Positions 9,503 to 18,318 are shown, counted from the first letter of the stretch. The stretch is 64,000 nt of DNA from Paenisporosarcina indica (GCF_001939075.1 NZ_MPTA01000001.1:1-64000), one strand, 5' to 3'. The notes: a model not told the origin generated them from the sequence alone. Numbers and translations: made by a program.

Positions 9503-9518
9503 CCGTGAAAACACAATA

Positions 9519-9564
9519 AGGCCGTTACCCAAGACCATATAATTATGGTTACAGGTAATGGCCA
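9519..9564. terminator. Large hairpin downstream of MFS gene
   Basis: GGCCGTTACC pairs with GGTAATGGCC (one G-T), with an inner CCATAATT-type stem. It probably ends the leftward MFS transcript; the following T-run on the minus strand is interrupted. Confidence 0.55.
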
Positions 9565-9596
9565 TGAGTGGATAGGTTAGTTATTTCTTAGGTAGT

Positions 9597-10796
9597 TCAT
9601 TGCGTTTTCTGTGTTCTTTTCACCAACAGAATATAGGATGTCAAAGCGAGGAAACTAGCTGTGAACATGGTGACCCCCATTGGAATTGCTGTATCTTCCC
9701 CAGCAATTCCGACTAGTGGTGCTGAGATTGATCCCATGATAAACGGTAGTAGTCCAAGCAACGCGGCTGCACTGCCTGCAATATGACCTTGTGCCTGCAT
9801 GGCCAGCGAAAATGACGAAGTCGATATGATCCCGATAGATGCAACAAAAAAGAAAATTGGAATGACAACTGAAATGAGCGGTCCATGGAGTAGGACAGCA
9901 GTTAAAATAAAGACACTGGCTGTGCTCGAAATCGTCAAGCCTATTTGTAAAAAACGAGTTTCAGATATTCTGTCGGATAAGCGGCCCACCAGCTGAGTAC
10001 CAATCATAATCCCAATTCCGTTCATCCCAAATAGCAGACTAAATGTTTGAGGTGTAGTCTCATAAATGTTTTGGTAAACGAAGGGTGTACCAGATACATA
10101 GGCAAAAATTCCGGCAACCATAAAACTTTGCGTAAGCGCGTAGCCTGCAAAGGTTCTGTTTACAATGAGTGAACGGAAGTTTCTAAAAGTCTGCCCAATA
10201 TTATTTGGAACTCTTTTTTCTACAGACAATGTTTCCTTCAGTTTGAACGACACAATCAGCAATAGCAGAATGCCAGTGGCACTTAGTACAAAGAATACCC
10301 CTGACCAGTCGGTGAATCTAAGTATGCCACTCCCTGCAACGGGTGCCAGAATAGGTGCAAGGTTATTTATGAGCATAATCAATGCGAAAAACTTGGTCAA
10401 TTCACGTCCACTATATAGATCTCGAACCATTGCTCGCGATAATACCAAACCGGCTGCGGCTGAAAAGCCTTGAATGAACCGAGTTGCGATGAAAATAGAG
10501 ATGGTTGGGGCAAATGCACAAGCGAGTGATGCAAGGAAATACAGGATCAAAAATATCATGAGCGGTTTTCGTCTACCGATTACATCACTCATTGGACCAA
10601 TCACTAGTTGTCCTAAGCCTATTCCTAAAAGAGAAGCCGTTAAGCTAATCTGAACGAGCGATGCCGTCGTGTTGTATTCATTTGCGATTGTAGGAAACGC
10701 AGGCAAATACATATCGATTGTAAGCGGTCCAAGAGCTGCAAGAGAACCGAGAAGAAGCGCTGTTCGCAAGCGTTTATTTTCACGCAATGTTGTCAA
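9597..10796 (-). CDS. Bcr/CflA-type MFS drug exporter
   Basis: A 399-residue, twelve-segment major facilitator protein of the DHA1 Bcr/CflA group. Diagnostic pieces are GPLTIDMYLPAFP in the first membrane helix and GPMSDVIGRRKPL (motif A) between helices 2 and 3, and the length is normal. Family members export bicyclomycin, chloramphenicol, sulphonamides or cysteine-type metabolites by proton antiport. Ribosome binding site GGAAAGGTGTG. It is alone on its strand, convergent with the gene to its left and divergent from the SAM-riboswitch operon. No adjacent regulator gene suggests a specific substrate. Confidence 0.88.
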   Translation of the reverse strand: MTTLRENKRLRTALLLGSLAALGPLTIDMYLPAFPTIANEYNTTASLVQISLTASLLGIGLGQLVIGPMSDVIGRRKPLMIFLILYFLASLACAFAPTISIFIATRFIQGFSAAAGLVLSRAMVRDLYSGRELTKFFALIMLINNLAPILAPVAGSGILRFTDWSGVFFVLSATGILLLLIVSFKLKETLSVEKRVPNNIGQTFRNFRSLIVNRTFAGYALTQSFMVAGIFAYVSGTPFVYQNIYETTPQTFSLLFGMNGIGIMIGTQLVGRLSDRISETRFLQIGLTISSTASVFILTAVLLHGPLISVVIPIFFFVASIGIISTSSFSLAMQAQGHIAGSAAALLGLLPFIMGSISAPLVGIAGEDTAIPMGVTMFTASFLALTSYILLVKRTQKTQ

Positions 10797-11056
10797 AGTG
10801 AGAACACACCTTTCCTTCGGTTTATGAAATATTATGAGTCTTAACGATTATAGGCATTCTTCCATATAAATGCGAGAGAAATTGGATGATTTAGCTGAGA
10901 TTAATTTTATTAGTGATTGGTCTATTTCATCAAAATCGAATTGGACAATGAGACATTTAATCCATGTCATAGTGTGCATGTGAATAATTTAACGCTCAAA
11001 ATCATTTCACACCCATGTACCCTTCTTATAATATTTTAATAATCTAAAAATTCATA
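10797..11056. other. AT-rich divergent intergenic region
   Basis: This gap lies between the divergent MFS gene and the SAM leader and must hold the MFS promoter. Apart from the SAM-operon promoter at its right edge I see no ORF, repeat or clear operator. Confidence 0.5.
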
Positions 11057-11086
11057 TTGACAAAAAACCTAGTTTTACTATAGGAT
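11057..11086 (+). promoter_or_regulatory. Sigma-A promoter for SAM-riboswitch operon
   Basis: A perfect TTGACA at 11057-11062 is followed 18 bp later by TAGGAT (11081-11086), about 20 bp upstream of the riboswitch 5' strand. Confidence 0.6.
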
Positions 11087-11103
11087 TAATTTAATTGAAT
11101 ATT

Positions 11104-11214
11104 TTCTTATTAAGAGAGGTGGAGGGATTTGGCCCTTTGAAGCCCAGCAACCATTGACAATTGTCAGTAAGGTGCTAATTCCAGCAGAGCAATGTGCTCT
11201 GAGAGATGAGATGA
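11104..11214 (+). ncRNA. SAM-I (S-box) riboswitch aptamer
   Basis: The conserved S-box blocks are present in order: AAGAGAGGTGGAGGGA, GGCCC...GAAGCCCAGCAACC, AAGGTGCTAATTCC and GAGAGATGAG. SAM binding should favour the terminator immediately downstream. The leader controls the flavin monooxygenase/ATP-grasp pair, placing these genes in sulphur or methionine limitation physiology. Confidence 0.95.
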
Positions 11215-11224
11215 AGGCTTGTGT

Positions 11225-11253
11225 AACTTCTTCTTATTGAAGAGGTTTTTTTG
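11225..11253 (+). terminator. Riboswitch expression-platform terminator
   Basis: AACTTCTTC pairs with GAAGAGGTT around TTATT and is followed by TTTTTT. It lies between the aptamer and the first start codon, as expected for an S-box OFF switch. Confidence 0.85.
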
Positions 11254-11293
11254 CGTTTTAAAAGAGATATGTATAGAGCTGGAGGGAATGTAG

Positions 11294-12343
11294 ATGAAGT
11301 ATGGATATTGGTTGCCTATTTTTGGTGGATGGTTGCGCAATGTAGAGGATGAAAACATGCCTCCTACTTTCGAATATGCAAAAAAAGTCACGCAAGCCGC
11401 TGAGAAGTTGGGCTTTGATACTACACTAATAGCGGAATTATATTTGAATGACATAAAAGGTCCCGAATCTGATTCACTGGAAGCATGGTCTACTGCGGCA
11501 GCACTTGCGGCGGTTACGGAGAAAATTGAAATTATGACGGCTGTACGACCTGGATTCCATAATCCTGCGGTTACAGCTAAAATGGCTGCGAATATTGATC
11601 AGATTAGCAATGGCCGATTTACATTAAATGTTGTATCTGCTTGGTGGGAAGAAGAAGCGAAACAATATGGCGGGATCTTTACTGAGCATGATGAACGTTA
11701 CGATCGTACGGAAGAATTTCTGGATGTGTTGAAGGGGCTATGGACCGAAGATGTTTTCAGTTATTCCGGTAAGTATTATAACATTCAAAATGCCCATCTA
11801 GAGCCAAAACCAGTTCAGCGCCCGAACCCGATCTTATATGCAGGGGGCGAAAGCAAGCGTGGGAAAGAAGTAATTGCTAATTCCTGCGATGCCTACGTGA
11901 TGCACGGAGGAACGGTTGAAGAAGTTAAGGAGAAAATCGACGGCATGAAACAGCAACGTCAGGAGGCAGGACGGGAACCGTTCCAATCATTTGGAATGGC
12001 TGCTTACATTGTTTGCCGTGATACGGAAGAAGAAGTGCAGGCTGAGCTTGCGAAAATTACCGATGTGAAAGAAAACAGTGGGTATTCGGGATATAACGAC
12101 TTTGTCGGCAAATCCCAGCTAGAGCAACAAGTAAAGCTGTATGATTATTCCGTGTCCAATCGTGGGCTTCGTCCGAACTTAATCGGCACACCTGGACAGA
12201 TTGCGAAACGTATTGTTGCATTTGAGGAAGCAGGCGTCGATTTATTACTCCTTCAGTTTTCGCCACAGCTTGAAGAGATGGAACAATTCTCTAAAAAAGT
12301 AATGCCTTTAGTAGAAAAGCAAAGGTTACTAGTGAAAAAATAA
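11294..12343 (+). CDS. SfnG-like LLM-class flavin-dependent monooxygenase
   Basis: A 349-residue luciferase-like (LLM) FMNH2-dependent monooxygenase. The pattern GGRxTxNVVSxWW (NGRFTLNVVSAWW), HDERYDRTEEFL and the C-terminal GTPGQIAKRIVAFEEAGVDL fit the alkanesulphonate/dimethylsulphone monooxygenase branch, closest to SfnG from remembered sequence. Such enzymes cleave C-S bonds to release sulphite using reduced flavin from a separate reductase, which is not in this window. The SAM riboswitch upstream supports a role in obtaining sulphur when methionine or SAM is low. Ribosome binding site GGAGGG. The ATP-grasp gene follows after 20 bp. The exact substrate is not determined. Confidence 0.85.
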   Translation: MKYGYWLPIFGGWLRNVEDENMPPTFEYAKKVTQAAEKLGFDTTLIAELYLNDIKGPESDSLEAWSTAAALAAVTEKIEIMTAVRPGFHNPAVTAKMAANIDQISNGRFTLNVVSAWWEEEAKQYGGIFTEHDERYDRTEEFLDVLKGLWTEDVFSYSGKYYNIQNAHLEPKPVQRPNPILYAGGESKRGKEVIANSCDAYVMHGGTVEEVKEKIDGMKQQRQEAGREPFQSFGMAAYIVCRDTEEEVQAELAKITDVKENSGYSGYNDFVGKSQLEQQVKLYDYSVSNRGLRPNLIGTPGQIAKRIVAFEEAGVDLLLLQFSPQLEEMEQFSKKVMPLVEKQRLLVKK

Positions 12344-12363
12344 ACGATAATGAGGGATTTTAT

Positions 12364-13323
12364 ATGAGTAAAGTGTATATCATACATGAAAATAGTGAAT
12401 GGACGGTCCATTTGACGAACCGCCTTGAAGAATTGCAGGTACCATATGAAGAGTGGCATTTGGATGAAGGGACAGTCAATTTGTCTGAAGCACCGCCTGA
12501 AGGTATTTTTTATAGCCGAATGAGTGCTTCTTCCCATACACGTGATCATCGTTATGCTCCTGAATTGACCTCTGCTGTTTTGGCATGGCTTGAGCACCAT
12601 GACCGTAAAGTATTTAATGGAAGCAATGCGTTAAGATTGGAACTTAGTAAAGTGCTGCAATATACGGCACTAGAAGCAGCGGGTATTAAAACGCCTAAAA
12701 CTATTGCAGCGGTTGGGAAGGACCAGATTCTTAAAGCTGCAGCTGTGCTGGGCGAATCTTCGTTTATTACGAAACATAATCGTGCAGGTAAAGGACTTGG
12801 CGTACAACTTTTTCATTCCCTTGAAGGTCTTCGCAGTTATGTGGAAGGACCAGATTTTGAAGAACCGATTGATGGCATTACCCTAATTCAACAATATATC
12901 CAAGCGCCAGAGCCATATATTACACGCTGTGAGTTTGTGAATGGTAAATTTGTTTATGCAGTTAGAGTGGATACATCGGAAGGTTTCGAACTTTGCCCGG
13001 CGGATGCCTGTCAAATTGGCGACCTATTTTGCCCAGTAGGAGAAACTGAAACTGTGACAGCTCAACCGAAGTTCCAGATTCTCGATCATATCGAAGAATC
13101 GATTGTTGAGAAATTCGAGTCGTTTTTAACGGCGAATGAAATTAAAGTCGCAGGAATTGAATTTATTCGCAATGCACAAGGCGAAATTTTCACATACGAT
13201 GTAAATACAAACACGAATTATAATGCCGATGCTGAAAAAATAGCCGGCAAATACGGTATGCTGGAATTGGCAAAAGTACTGAAGTATGCACTTGAAGAAA
13301 CACAAACTGTGAAAAGTAAGTAA
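12364..13323 (+). CDS. RimK-type ATP-grasp ligase
   Basis: A 319-residue ATP-grasp protein. An N-terminal pre-ATP-grasp region with FYSRMSASSHTRDH (about residues 50-65) precedes the ATP-binding core: FITKHNRAGKGLGVQLF (about 137-153) and the Mg-binding FTYDVNTNTNYN (about 278-289). These enzymes join a carboxylate to an amine or thiol through an acyl-phosphate, as in RimK glutamate ligases. It is the second gene of the SAM-riboswitch operon, 20 bp after the monooxygenase, so it probably modifies a sulphur-related substrate or product, but that link is inference. It is followed by a terminator that closes the two-gene operon. Confidence 0.8.
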   Translation: MSKVYIIHENSEWTVHLTNRLEELQVPYEEWHLDEGTVNLSEAPPEGIFYSRMSASSHTRDHRYAPELTSAVLAWLEHHDRKVFNGSNALRLELSKVLQYTALEAAGIKTPKTIAAVGKDQILKAAAVLGESSFITKHNRAGKGLGVQLFHSLEGLRSYVEGPDFEEPIDGITLIQQYIQAPEPYITRCEFVNGKFVYAVRVDTSEGFELCPADACQIGDLFCPVGETETVTAQPKFQILDHIEESIVEKFESFLTANEIKVAGIEFIRNAQGEIFTYDVNTNTNYNADAEKIAGKYGMLELAKVLKYALEETQTVKSK

Positions 13324-13350
13324 TAAACATGTGATAGACCAATACTAATT

Positions 13351-13383
13351 AAGCCCTCAAACTTCTTTTTGAGGGTTTTTTTG
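13351..13383 (+). terminator. Terminator of SAM-riboswitch operon
   Basis: CCCTCAAA pairs with TTTGAGGG, followed by seven Ts. Confidence 0.9.
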
Positions 13384-13564
13384 TGGAATCTATTGAGTCG
13401 TTAGATTGTTAAATTGTATAGTGGAATTCATTATCGTATATTCGATCCTTATTAAATGTAACGATAGCAAAATAGTCTTTTTTCTCCTATTAAACAATCT
13501 TCTTTGCAATTCGGAAACCTATCTTGAATTGGATGATGTTATAGCACAGTATATTAGCTGGAAA

Positions 13565-13612
13565 TATAAAAGGAAGATTTACCGATATGGTTTCCTTCCT
13601 AGTTTGAGCGGT
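13565..13612 (-). terminator. Possible terminator of collagen-like gene
   Basis: On the minus strand GGAAG and CTTCC, with an inner ACC/GGT, form a hairpin followed by TTTT. The remaining 13384-13628 gap has only a weak 76-codon AT-rich frame, which I do not accept as a gene. Confidence 0.4.
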
Positions 13613-13628
13613 AAATACTTTTTACTAA

Positions 13629-15170
13629 TCAAGTAATTGCTAGTCCCGCGCTTGCATAACCAGCAATTGTAGTTGCAATATCTTGTCCTGTTGAGCTTAC
13701 AGAAAACACCAATAATAAACGTGTTTGTGCCGTTACTGATATTGCTAATCCAGAAGATATACCACGGCTAATTTCTCCAATTGAAACTGTACCATTGAGA
13801 GTTGGAGATAAATTTACACTAGCACCCGGAATTGGACTGAAAATGTTATTTGGTGTTGTTGATCTGAATAATCTTGCAGTGATTGTTACATTTGATCCAG
13901 TAAGATTCAATCCTACTGTCGTACTGAAGTATGCAGATAACGATGTGATAATTCCACTACGAGGAACAGAGAAAGCAAAGTTGAGAAGTGTACCTCCAGC
14001 ACCAGTTAGATCGATTGTTCCCCCAGGTAAACTAATCCCATTAGCAGAATTTCCAAAACCAATAAGACTTGACGTATTAAGGACACCACCTAAAACGGTA
14101 GTGAGTGTCGAAGGGAGACCAGAAGCAAACGGAATAATTGCACCTGTTCCAGGTATACCTGCAGGTCCAGTAGCGCCAGTAGCCCCAGCAGGTCCAACAG
14201 GTCCAATGCCGCCGGTAGCTCCAGTAGGTCCAACAGGTCCATTCGGTCCAATGCCGCCGGTAGCTCCAGTAGGTCCAACAGGTCCAATTGGTCCAGTAGC
14301 TCCAGTAGGTCCAACAGGTCCAATTGGTCCAGTAGCCCCAGTAGCTCCAGTAGGTCCAATCGGTCCTATGTCGCCGGTAGCTCCAGTAGGTCCAACAGGT
14401 CCAATTGGTCCAGTAGCGCCGGTAGCCCCAGCAGGTCCAATCGGTCCGATGTCGCCGGTAGCTCCAGTAGGTCCTACAGGCCCAATCGGTCCAGTAGCGC
14501 CGGTAGCTCCAGCAGGTCCAATCGGTCCAATGTTGCCGGTAGCTCCAGTAGCTCCAGTAGGTCCAATCGGTCCAGTAGCGCCGGTAGCCCCAGCAGGTCC
14601 AGTCGGTCCGATGTCGCCGGTAGCTCCAGTAGGTCCAACAGGTCCAATCGATCCAATCGGTCCAATGTCGCCGGTAGCGCCAGTAGGTCCAACAGGTCCA
14701 ATCGATCCAACAGGTCCAATGTCGCCGGTAGCTCCAGTAGGTCCAACAGGTCCAGTAGCACCAGTAGCTCCAGTAGGTCCAATCGGTCCAGTAGCGCCGG
14801 TAGCCCCAGCAGGTCCAATGGATCCAATCGGTCCAGAAGAGCCAGTAGCCCCAGCAGGCCCAACAGGTCCAATGTCGCCAGTCGCGCCGGCAGGTCCAGG
14901 AGCTCCCATTGCCCCGTTGTTACCAGAAGGTCCCCTTGGTCCCATCGGTCCAGTGTTACCAGTAGCCCCCGTAGCTCCAGTTAACCCTCTAGATCCCTGA
15001 TCTCCTTTTGGTCCTTTGCAACACTTACATTTGTGATTGTTGCAAGGTTTTAGTTCATGTTCATCGTTAGCATCATGACACTTATGGTCATAATTTGTGA
15101 TAGAGTCATCACTTTTATTGATATATTTTTTGTGTTTAGAATGCTTACAATTTTCATTTCTATCTTTCAT
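13629..15170 (-). CDS. Collagen-like spore-surface protein, BclB type
   Basis: A 513-residue protein. Residues 1-52 are hydrophilic and rich in His, Lys and Cys (KCKCCK). From about 53 to 340 runs an almost unbroken Gly-X-Y collagen-like tract dominated by GPTGATG and GPIGPVG triplets. The last 170 residues match the C-terminal domain of exosporium protein BclB ([47 protein letters not shown]). Such proteins form trimeric filaments on the exosporium. The start has an AAAGGAGGTGA site, and a mother-cell sigma-type -10 sequence lies upstream. The tract is very repetitive at DNA level and its length may vary between strains. There is no signal peptide, as expected for a protein assembled from the mother cell. 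Confidence 0.88.
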   Translation of the reverse strand: MKDRNENCKHSKHKKYINKSDDSITNYDHKCHDANDEHELKPCNNHKCKCCKGPKGDQGSRGLTGATGATGNTGPMGPRGPSGNNGAMGAPGPAGATGDIGPVGPAGATGSSGPIGSIGPAGATGATGPIGPTGATGATGPVGPTGATGDIGPVGSIGPVGPTGATGDIGPIGSIGPVGPTGATGDIGPTGPAGATGATGPIGPTGATGATGNIGPIGPAGATGATGPIGPVGPTGATGDIGPIGPAGATGATGPIGPVGPTGATGDIGPIGPTGATGATGPIGPVGPTGATGPIGPVGPTGATGGIGPNGPVGPTGATGGIGPVGPAGATGATGPAGIPGTGAIIPFASGLPSTLTTVLGGVLNTSSLIGFGNSANGISLPGGTIDLTGAGGTLLNFAFSVPRSGIITSLSAYFSTTVGLNLTGSNVTITARLFRSTTPNNIFSPIPGASVNLSPTLNGTVSIGEISRGISSGLAISVTAQTRLLLVFSVSSTGQDIATTIAGYASAGLAIT

Positions 15171-15203
15171 CTATTTTTTCACCTCCTTTATTTCAAGATT
15201 TAG

Positions 15204-15212
15204 TAGTATATG
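15204..15212 (-). promoter_or_regulatory. Sigma-K-like -10 sequence
   Basis: On the minus strand CATATACTA matches the sigma-K -10 consensus CATANNNTA, 34-42 bp before the collagen gene start. The -35 AC is not clear. It is consistent with late mother-cell expression of an exosporium protein. Confidence 0.5.
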
Positions 15213-15438
15213 TGGCGGTATGAATAATAGATAGGCTGACTCTATTAATAAGAGTGATTAATATTTGAGCTTGATGTTAGAAAGATATTTCTTTAACGGG
15301 TTGTTACGATAACGGTGTCTTTGTGGAAGTTACTACTATAGTTATTAATATCAATGTTAGAGCTGCTGGACTTGTATTACCGAATTGCTTTTTCTTGCGT
15401 TTCCAAACGGGCTTTTTCCTTTCGGTGTAAAGGACCGT

Positions 15439-15444
15439 TATAAT
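15439..15444 (+). promoter_or_regulatory. -10 box for LytTR gene
   Basis: A perfect TATAAT 46 bp before the start codon; the -35 region is weak. Confidence 0.4.
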
Positions 15445-15489
15445 AGAGGGATAAAGTTTAACGATGGGTAATGGGAGAGGTGCTTCAGC

Positions 15490-16137
15490 ATGATGGAGGA
15501 AGTTCAAGATCATGAAATGTTGGATGTGATAGGGGAGCTGTTTTCGGATGAGATTTCGATTGCGGTTTCGGATAGGACAAAGTATGTGTATTTTCGTCCA
15601 AGTGTGCGAGTGGATTTGAAGATAAAAACGGGTGATCTCGTGAAGGATGGCTCGCTTGCATATAAGGCACTTACTACTGGGCACAAGGTGTCGGAGTTTA
15701 TTGATCGACATGTGTTTGGTGTAGCGTATCATGGAATGGCGGTTCCGTTTCATCGTGATGGGCAGGTTGTAGGGAGTGTGACGGCTATTTATCCAGCGTT
15801 TACTGAGGGTAAATCTGTGGTAACGGTGAAGACACAGGATGGGTGGAAGCCGGTGCCGTTTGCGGAAGTTAAGTATATGGAAGTGCGGGGACGAAAAACG
15901 CATGTTGAGGCCAATGGAGTTTCAGGAACGCACCGAAAGTCTTTACAGGAATTTGAATTTGTATTGCCGCATGATTTGTTTGTGCGATGTCATCGTTCGT
16001 TCATTGTGAATGTCCAACATATTAGCGAAGTTTATCCGGATTCTCATTCAACATTCTTGCTGTTGATGGATGATGGGGTGAAAATTCCAGTGAGTCAGTC
16101 GTATGCGAGCTATTTCCGTAAGTTGCTCGATTTCTGA
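15490..16137 (+). CDS. LytTR-domain transcriptional regulator with N-terminal sensor region
   Basis: A 215-residue protein. The C-terminal 100 residues are a LytTR DNA-binding domain (KYMEVRGRKTHVEA, FVRCHRSFIVNVQHI, IPVSQSYASYFRKLL). The first 100 residues are not a response-regulator receiver; they look like a small PAS- or GAF-like sensing fold (VSDRTKYVYFRPS, GMAVPFHRDGQVVGSVTAIYP). Adjacent ATGs at 15490 and 15493 share GGGAGAGG. The acetyl-CoA hydrolase/transferase gene follows 124 bp later on the same strand with an 18-bp direct repeat in between, so the simplest idea is that this protein regulates it in response to an acid or CoA-ester signal. Confidence 0.85.
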   Translation: MMEEVQDHEMLDVIGELFSDEISIAVSDRTKYVYFRPSVRVDLKIKTGDLVKDGSLAYKALTTGHKVSEFIDRHVFGVAYHGMAVPFHRDGQVVGSVTAIYPAFTEGKSVVTVKTQDGWKPVPFAEVKYMEVRGRKTHVEANGVSGTHRKSLQEFEFVLPHDLFVRCHRSFIVNVQHISEVYPDSHSTFLLLMDDGVKIPVSQSYASYFRKLLDF

Positions 16138-16150
16138 TGTGCTGGCTTAT

Positions 16151-16209
16151 ACATGTGGTTGTCTAATTCGCACGAAAAAATCTTGATTTCTACATATATT
16201 GTCTAAATT
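16151..16209 (+). promoter_or_regulatory. Direct repeat upstream of CoA-transferase gene
   Basis: ACATGTGGTTGTCTAATT (16151) and ACATATATTGTCTAAATT (16192) are imperfect copies whose TTGTCTAA cores start at 16159 and 16199. The 40-bp offset is about four helical turns. A candidate operator for the adjacent LytTR regulator. Confidence 0.5.
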
Positions 16210-16261
16210 ATGACTTTACTTGTTAGAATTATTTAAAATGTTATGAAGATGAGGTTTTACT

Positions 16262-17788
16262 ATGGACTATACTATGGAAACTAAATTACAACGTATTAAA
16301 CATCCAGCTCTCAAGGAGCGTGTTGTGACACCTGAAGTGGCGGCATCTTGGATTACAGACGGTATGACACTTGGTTTAAGTGGCTTTACGCGTGCAGGTG
16401 ATGCGAAAGCGGTTCCATTTGCACTTGTGAAGCGAGCGGAAACTGAGACATTTAAGGTGAACATTTTCACAGGGGCTTCTTTAGGGTCCGATATTGACAC
16501 GGCTTTTGCGGAAGCAGGTATTGTAGGAAAACGATTGCCGTTTCAAGCAGACCCTGTTATGCGAGGGAAAATAAATAATGGGGACATGTTATTTGTTGAT
16601 CAACATTTGTCACATACGGCTGAACTTGTTCGTTCTGAAGTTATCGGTCCGATTGACTTTGCCGTTTTGGAAGCGGTTTCAATATCGGAAGATGGCATGA
16701 TTATTCCGTCGACGTCTGTTGGGAATTCTTCTATTTTTGCGGAACACGCGAAGAATGTCATTGTGGAAATTAATATGGCACAATCTGAAATGCTTGAGGG
16801 TCTTCATGATATTTACGATACCGGCAAGCAAGGTGAACGCCAACCGATTCCAATGATGCATCCTGACGATCGCATTGGAACAACCGGTATTCGAATCAAT
16901 CCAGAAAAAGTGAGAGGGATTGTCTTTACAAATCAACTTGACTCGCCGTCTACGATTGTGGCTCCAGATGCGGATACGCAATTGATGGCAGGACATTTAC
17001 TAGAATTCTTGAGAGAAGAAATCCGTGAAGGACGTCTAACCGATAAGTTGGCTCCACTCCAATCGGGCATAGGCTCTGTGGCAAATGCCGTATTGCATGG
17101 AATGATTGATTCGGAATTCACGGACTTGGATGTTTACTCAGAAGTGTTACAGGACGCGGTTTTTGATTTAATTGATGCTGGGAAAGTAAAGTCGGCTTCA
17201 TGTTGTTCTATCACTTTATCAGAAGAAAAGATGGCGCAGGTGTTTGGAGACTTCGAGAAGTACCGCGACAAATTGATTATGCGTCCGCAAGAAATTTCGA
17301 ATCATCCAGAAATTATCCGTCGTCTCGGACTTATTTCGATTAATACAGCTCTTGAGTTCGACATTTATGGAAATGTTAACTCGACACATGTGTCTGGGAC
17401 GAAAATGATGAATGGGATTGGTGGATCAGGAGACTTTGCACGCAATGCACGTCTTTCTATCTTTGTAACCAAATCGATTGCGAAAGATGGTAAGATCTCG
17501 AGCATTGTGCCATTCGCTTCACATATTGATCATACTGAACATGACGTGGATATTGTTGTAACGGAGCAAGGATATGCTGATTTACGTGGGCTTGCCCCAC
17601 GCGAACGAGTGCCATTGATTATCGAAAACTGTGCTCATCCGATGTATCGCGAGCAGTTATGGGCGTATTACCAAGAGGCGTTGACTCGTGGCGGCCAAAC
17701 TCCGCATATTCTGGAGAAAGCTTTTTCTTGGCATATTAACCTAAAACAGAACGGTACCATGACTCAAAAAGTCGACGAGTTAGTTTAA
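16262..17788 (+). CDS. Acetyl-CoA hydrolase / CoA-transferase family protein
   Basis: A 508-residue protein of the acetyl-CoA hydrolase/transferase family (Ach1/Cat1 type; length typical). The coenzyme-binding loop GIGGSGDFARNARL and the region VVTEQGYADLRGLAPRERV, which holds the active-site glutamate of this family, are both intact. Members transfer CoA between acetate, succinate or propionate, and true hydrolysis is often a side reaction. It would act in acetate handling or in recycling CoA. It is preceded by a LytTR regulator and a candidate operator. Ribosome binding site GATGAGG. Only a weak terminator-like hairpin follows, near 17853. Confidence 0.9.
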   Translation: MDYTMETKLQRIKHPALKERVVTPEVAASWITDGMTLGLSGFTRAGDAKAVPFALVKRAETETFKVNIFTGASLGSDIDTAFAEAGIVGKRLPFQADPVMRGKINNGDMLFVDQHLSHTAELVRSEVIGPIDFAVLEAVSISEDGMIIPSTSVGNSSIFAEHAKNVIVEINMAQSEMLEGLHDIYDTGKQGERQPIPMMHPDDRIGTTGIRINPEKVRGIVFTNQLDSPSTIVAPDADTQLMAGHLLEFLREEIREGRLTDKLAPLQSGIGSVANAVLHGMIDSEFTDLDVYSEVLQDAVFDLIDAGKVKSASCCSITLSEEKMAQVFGDFEKYRDKLIMRPQEISNHPEIIRRLGLISINTALEFDIYGNVNSTHVSGTKMMNGIGGSGDFARNARLSIFVTKSIAKDGKISSIVPFASHIDHTEHDVDIVVTEQGYADLRGLAPRERVPLIIENCAHPMYREQLWAYYQEALTRGGQTPHILEKAFSWHINLKQNGTMTQKVDELV

Positions 17789-17964
17789 TCTCTTGAGTCA
17801 CATTTATTGATTTCTAATCATAATTTACATGTATTCACCTTCAATAGGACACTCTCCTGTTGGAGGTTTTTTGTGACTATTCTTGCCTTGTTTGAACCTT
17901 CAGAGAGTTTTGTTTTGTCTCTAATGGGTAAAAGATAAATAAACAAACAGTGGGAGATGGAATA

Positions 17965-18318
17965 ATGATAGAAGAAAAAAGAACCTATTATGTTGACATA
18001 AACAGTGAAAGTATTTTGCCAGAGCCAGTGGAAAGCACGAGTTTTGTCATTCAAGCAACAGCAAAGGAAGTGCAGGCTTTAGAAGCAGTATTTGAGAAAA
18101 AATATGAACATGACTTAGAAACGTATGTACGGTCACATATTCCTTTCCTTGAATATCACCATGATCCCGAAAACGATCGTTATGATGCATCACAGAAAAT
18201 GATTTATGCAATTCTTTACGTATTGGGTAATAAAGAAGCCAAAGAACATATCGAAGAAATGGGTATCATGACAGACAATAAATCGGAAGATCCTGAAGAC
18301 ATTCGACATCTTCGATAA
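17965..18318 (+). CDS. Conserved small protein, function unknown
   Basis: A 117-residue acidic protein (VDINSESILPEPVES, then a helical stretch with AKEVQALEAVFEKKYEHDLETYVRSH). The frame opens at a GTG at 17950, but the ATG at 17965 has GGGAGATGG at the right distance. Similar proteins in Bacillales carry vague hydrolase/acyltransferase labels, but I see no catalytic motif. It is monocistronic and followed by a strong terminator. Confidence 0.7.
   Translation: MIEEKRTYYVDINSESILPEPVESTSFVIQATAKEVQALEAVFEKKYEHDLETYVRSHIPFLEYHHDPENDRYDASQKMIYAILYVLGNKEAKEHIEEMGIMTDNKSEDPEDIRHLR

Larger units (their letters stand above)
9108..9510. repeat. Tandem ~211-216 bp intergenic duplication
   Basis: Unit 1 (9108-9323) and unit 2 (9324 to about 9510) share, in order, CTTATTTAACAG, AGCGTAGC, CCAATTAGAC, a hairpin with a T-run, AAATCAAGTGTGAACGGG and the 21-bp motif array. 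The two hairpin stems have diverged (unit 1 CCCC/GGGG, unit 2 TCTC/GAGA) while keeping pairing. No coding potential was found. Confidence 0.8.

Noticed and set aside
13406..13636. 76-codon plus-strand ORF between the ATP-grasp and collagen genes
   Set aside because: AT-rich, no ribosome binding site, overlaps the collagen gene's 3' end and its probable terminator.
13795..15000. Long plus-strand frame rich in Gly-Pro across the collagen gene
   Set aside because: It is the antisense shadow of the Gly-X-Y tract; the minus-strand gene has the ribosome binding site, the BclB domain and the promoter.
17853..17874. Terminator after the CoA-transferase gene
   Set aside because: Only a four-base stem (CTCC/GGAG) before the T-run; too weak to list as a feature.
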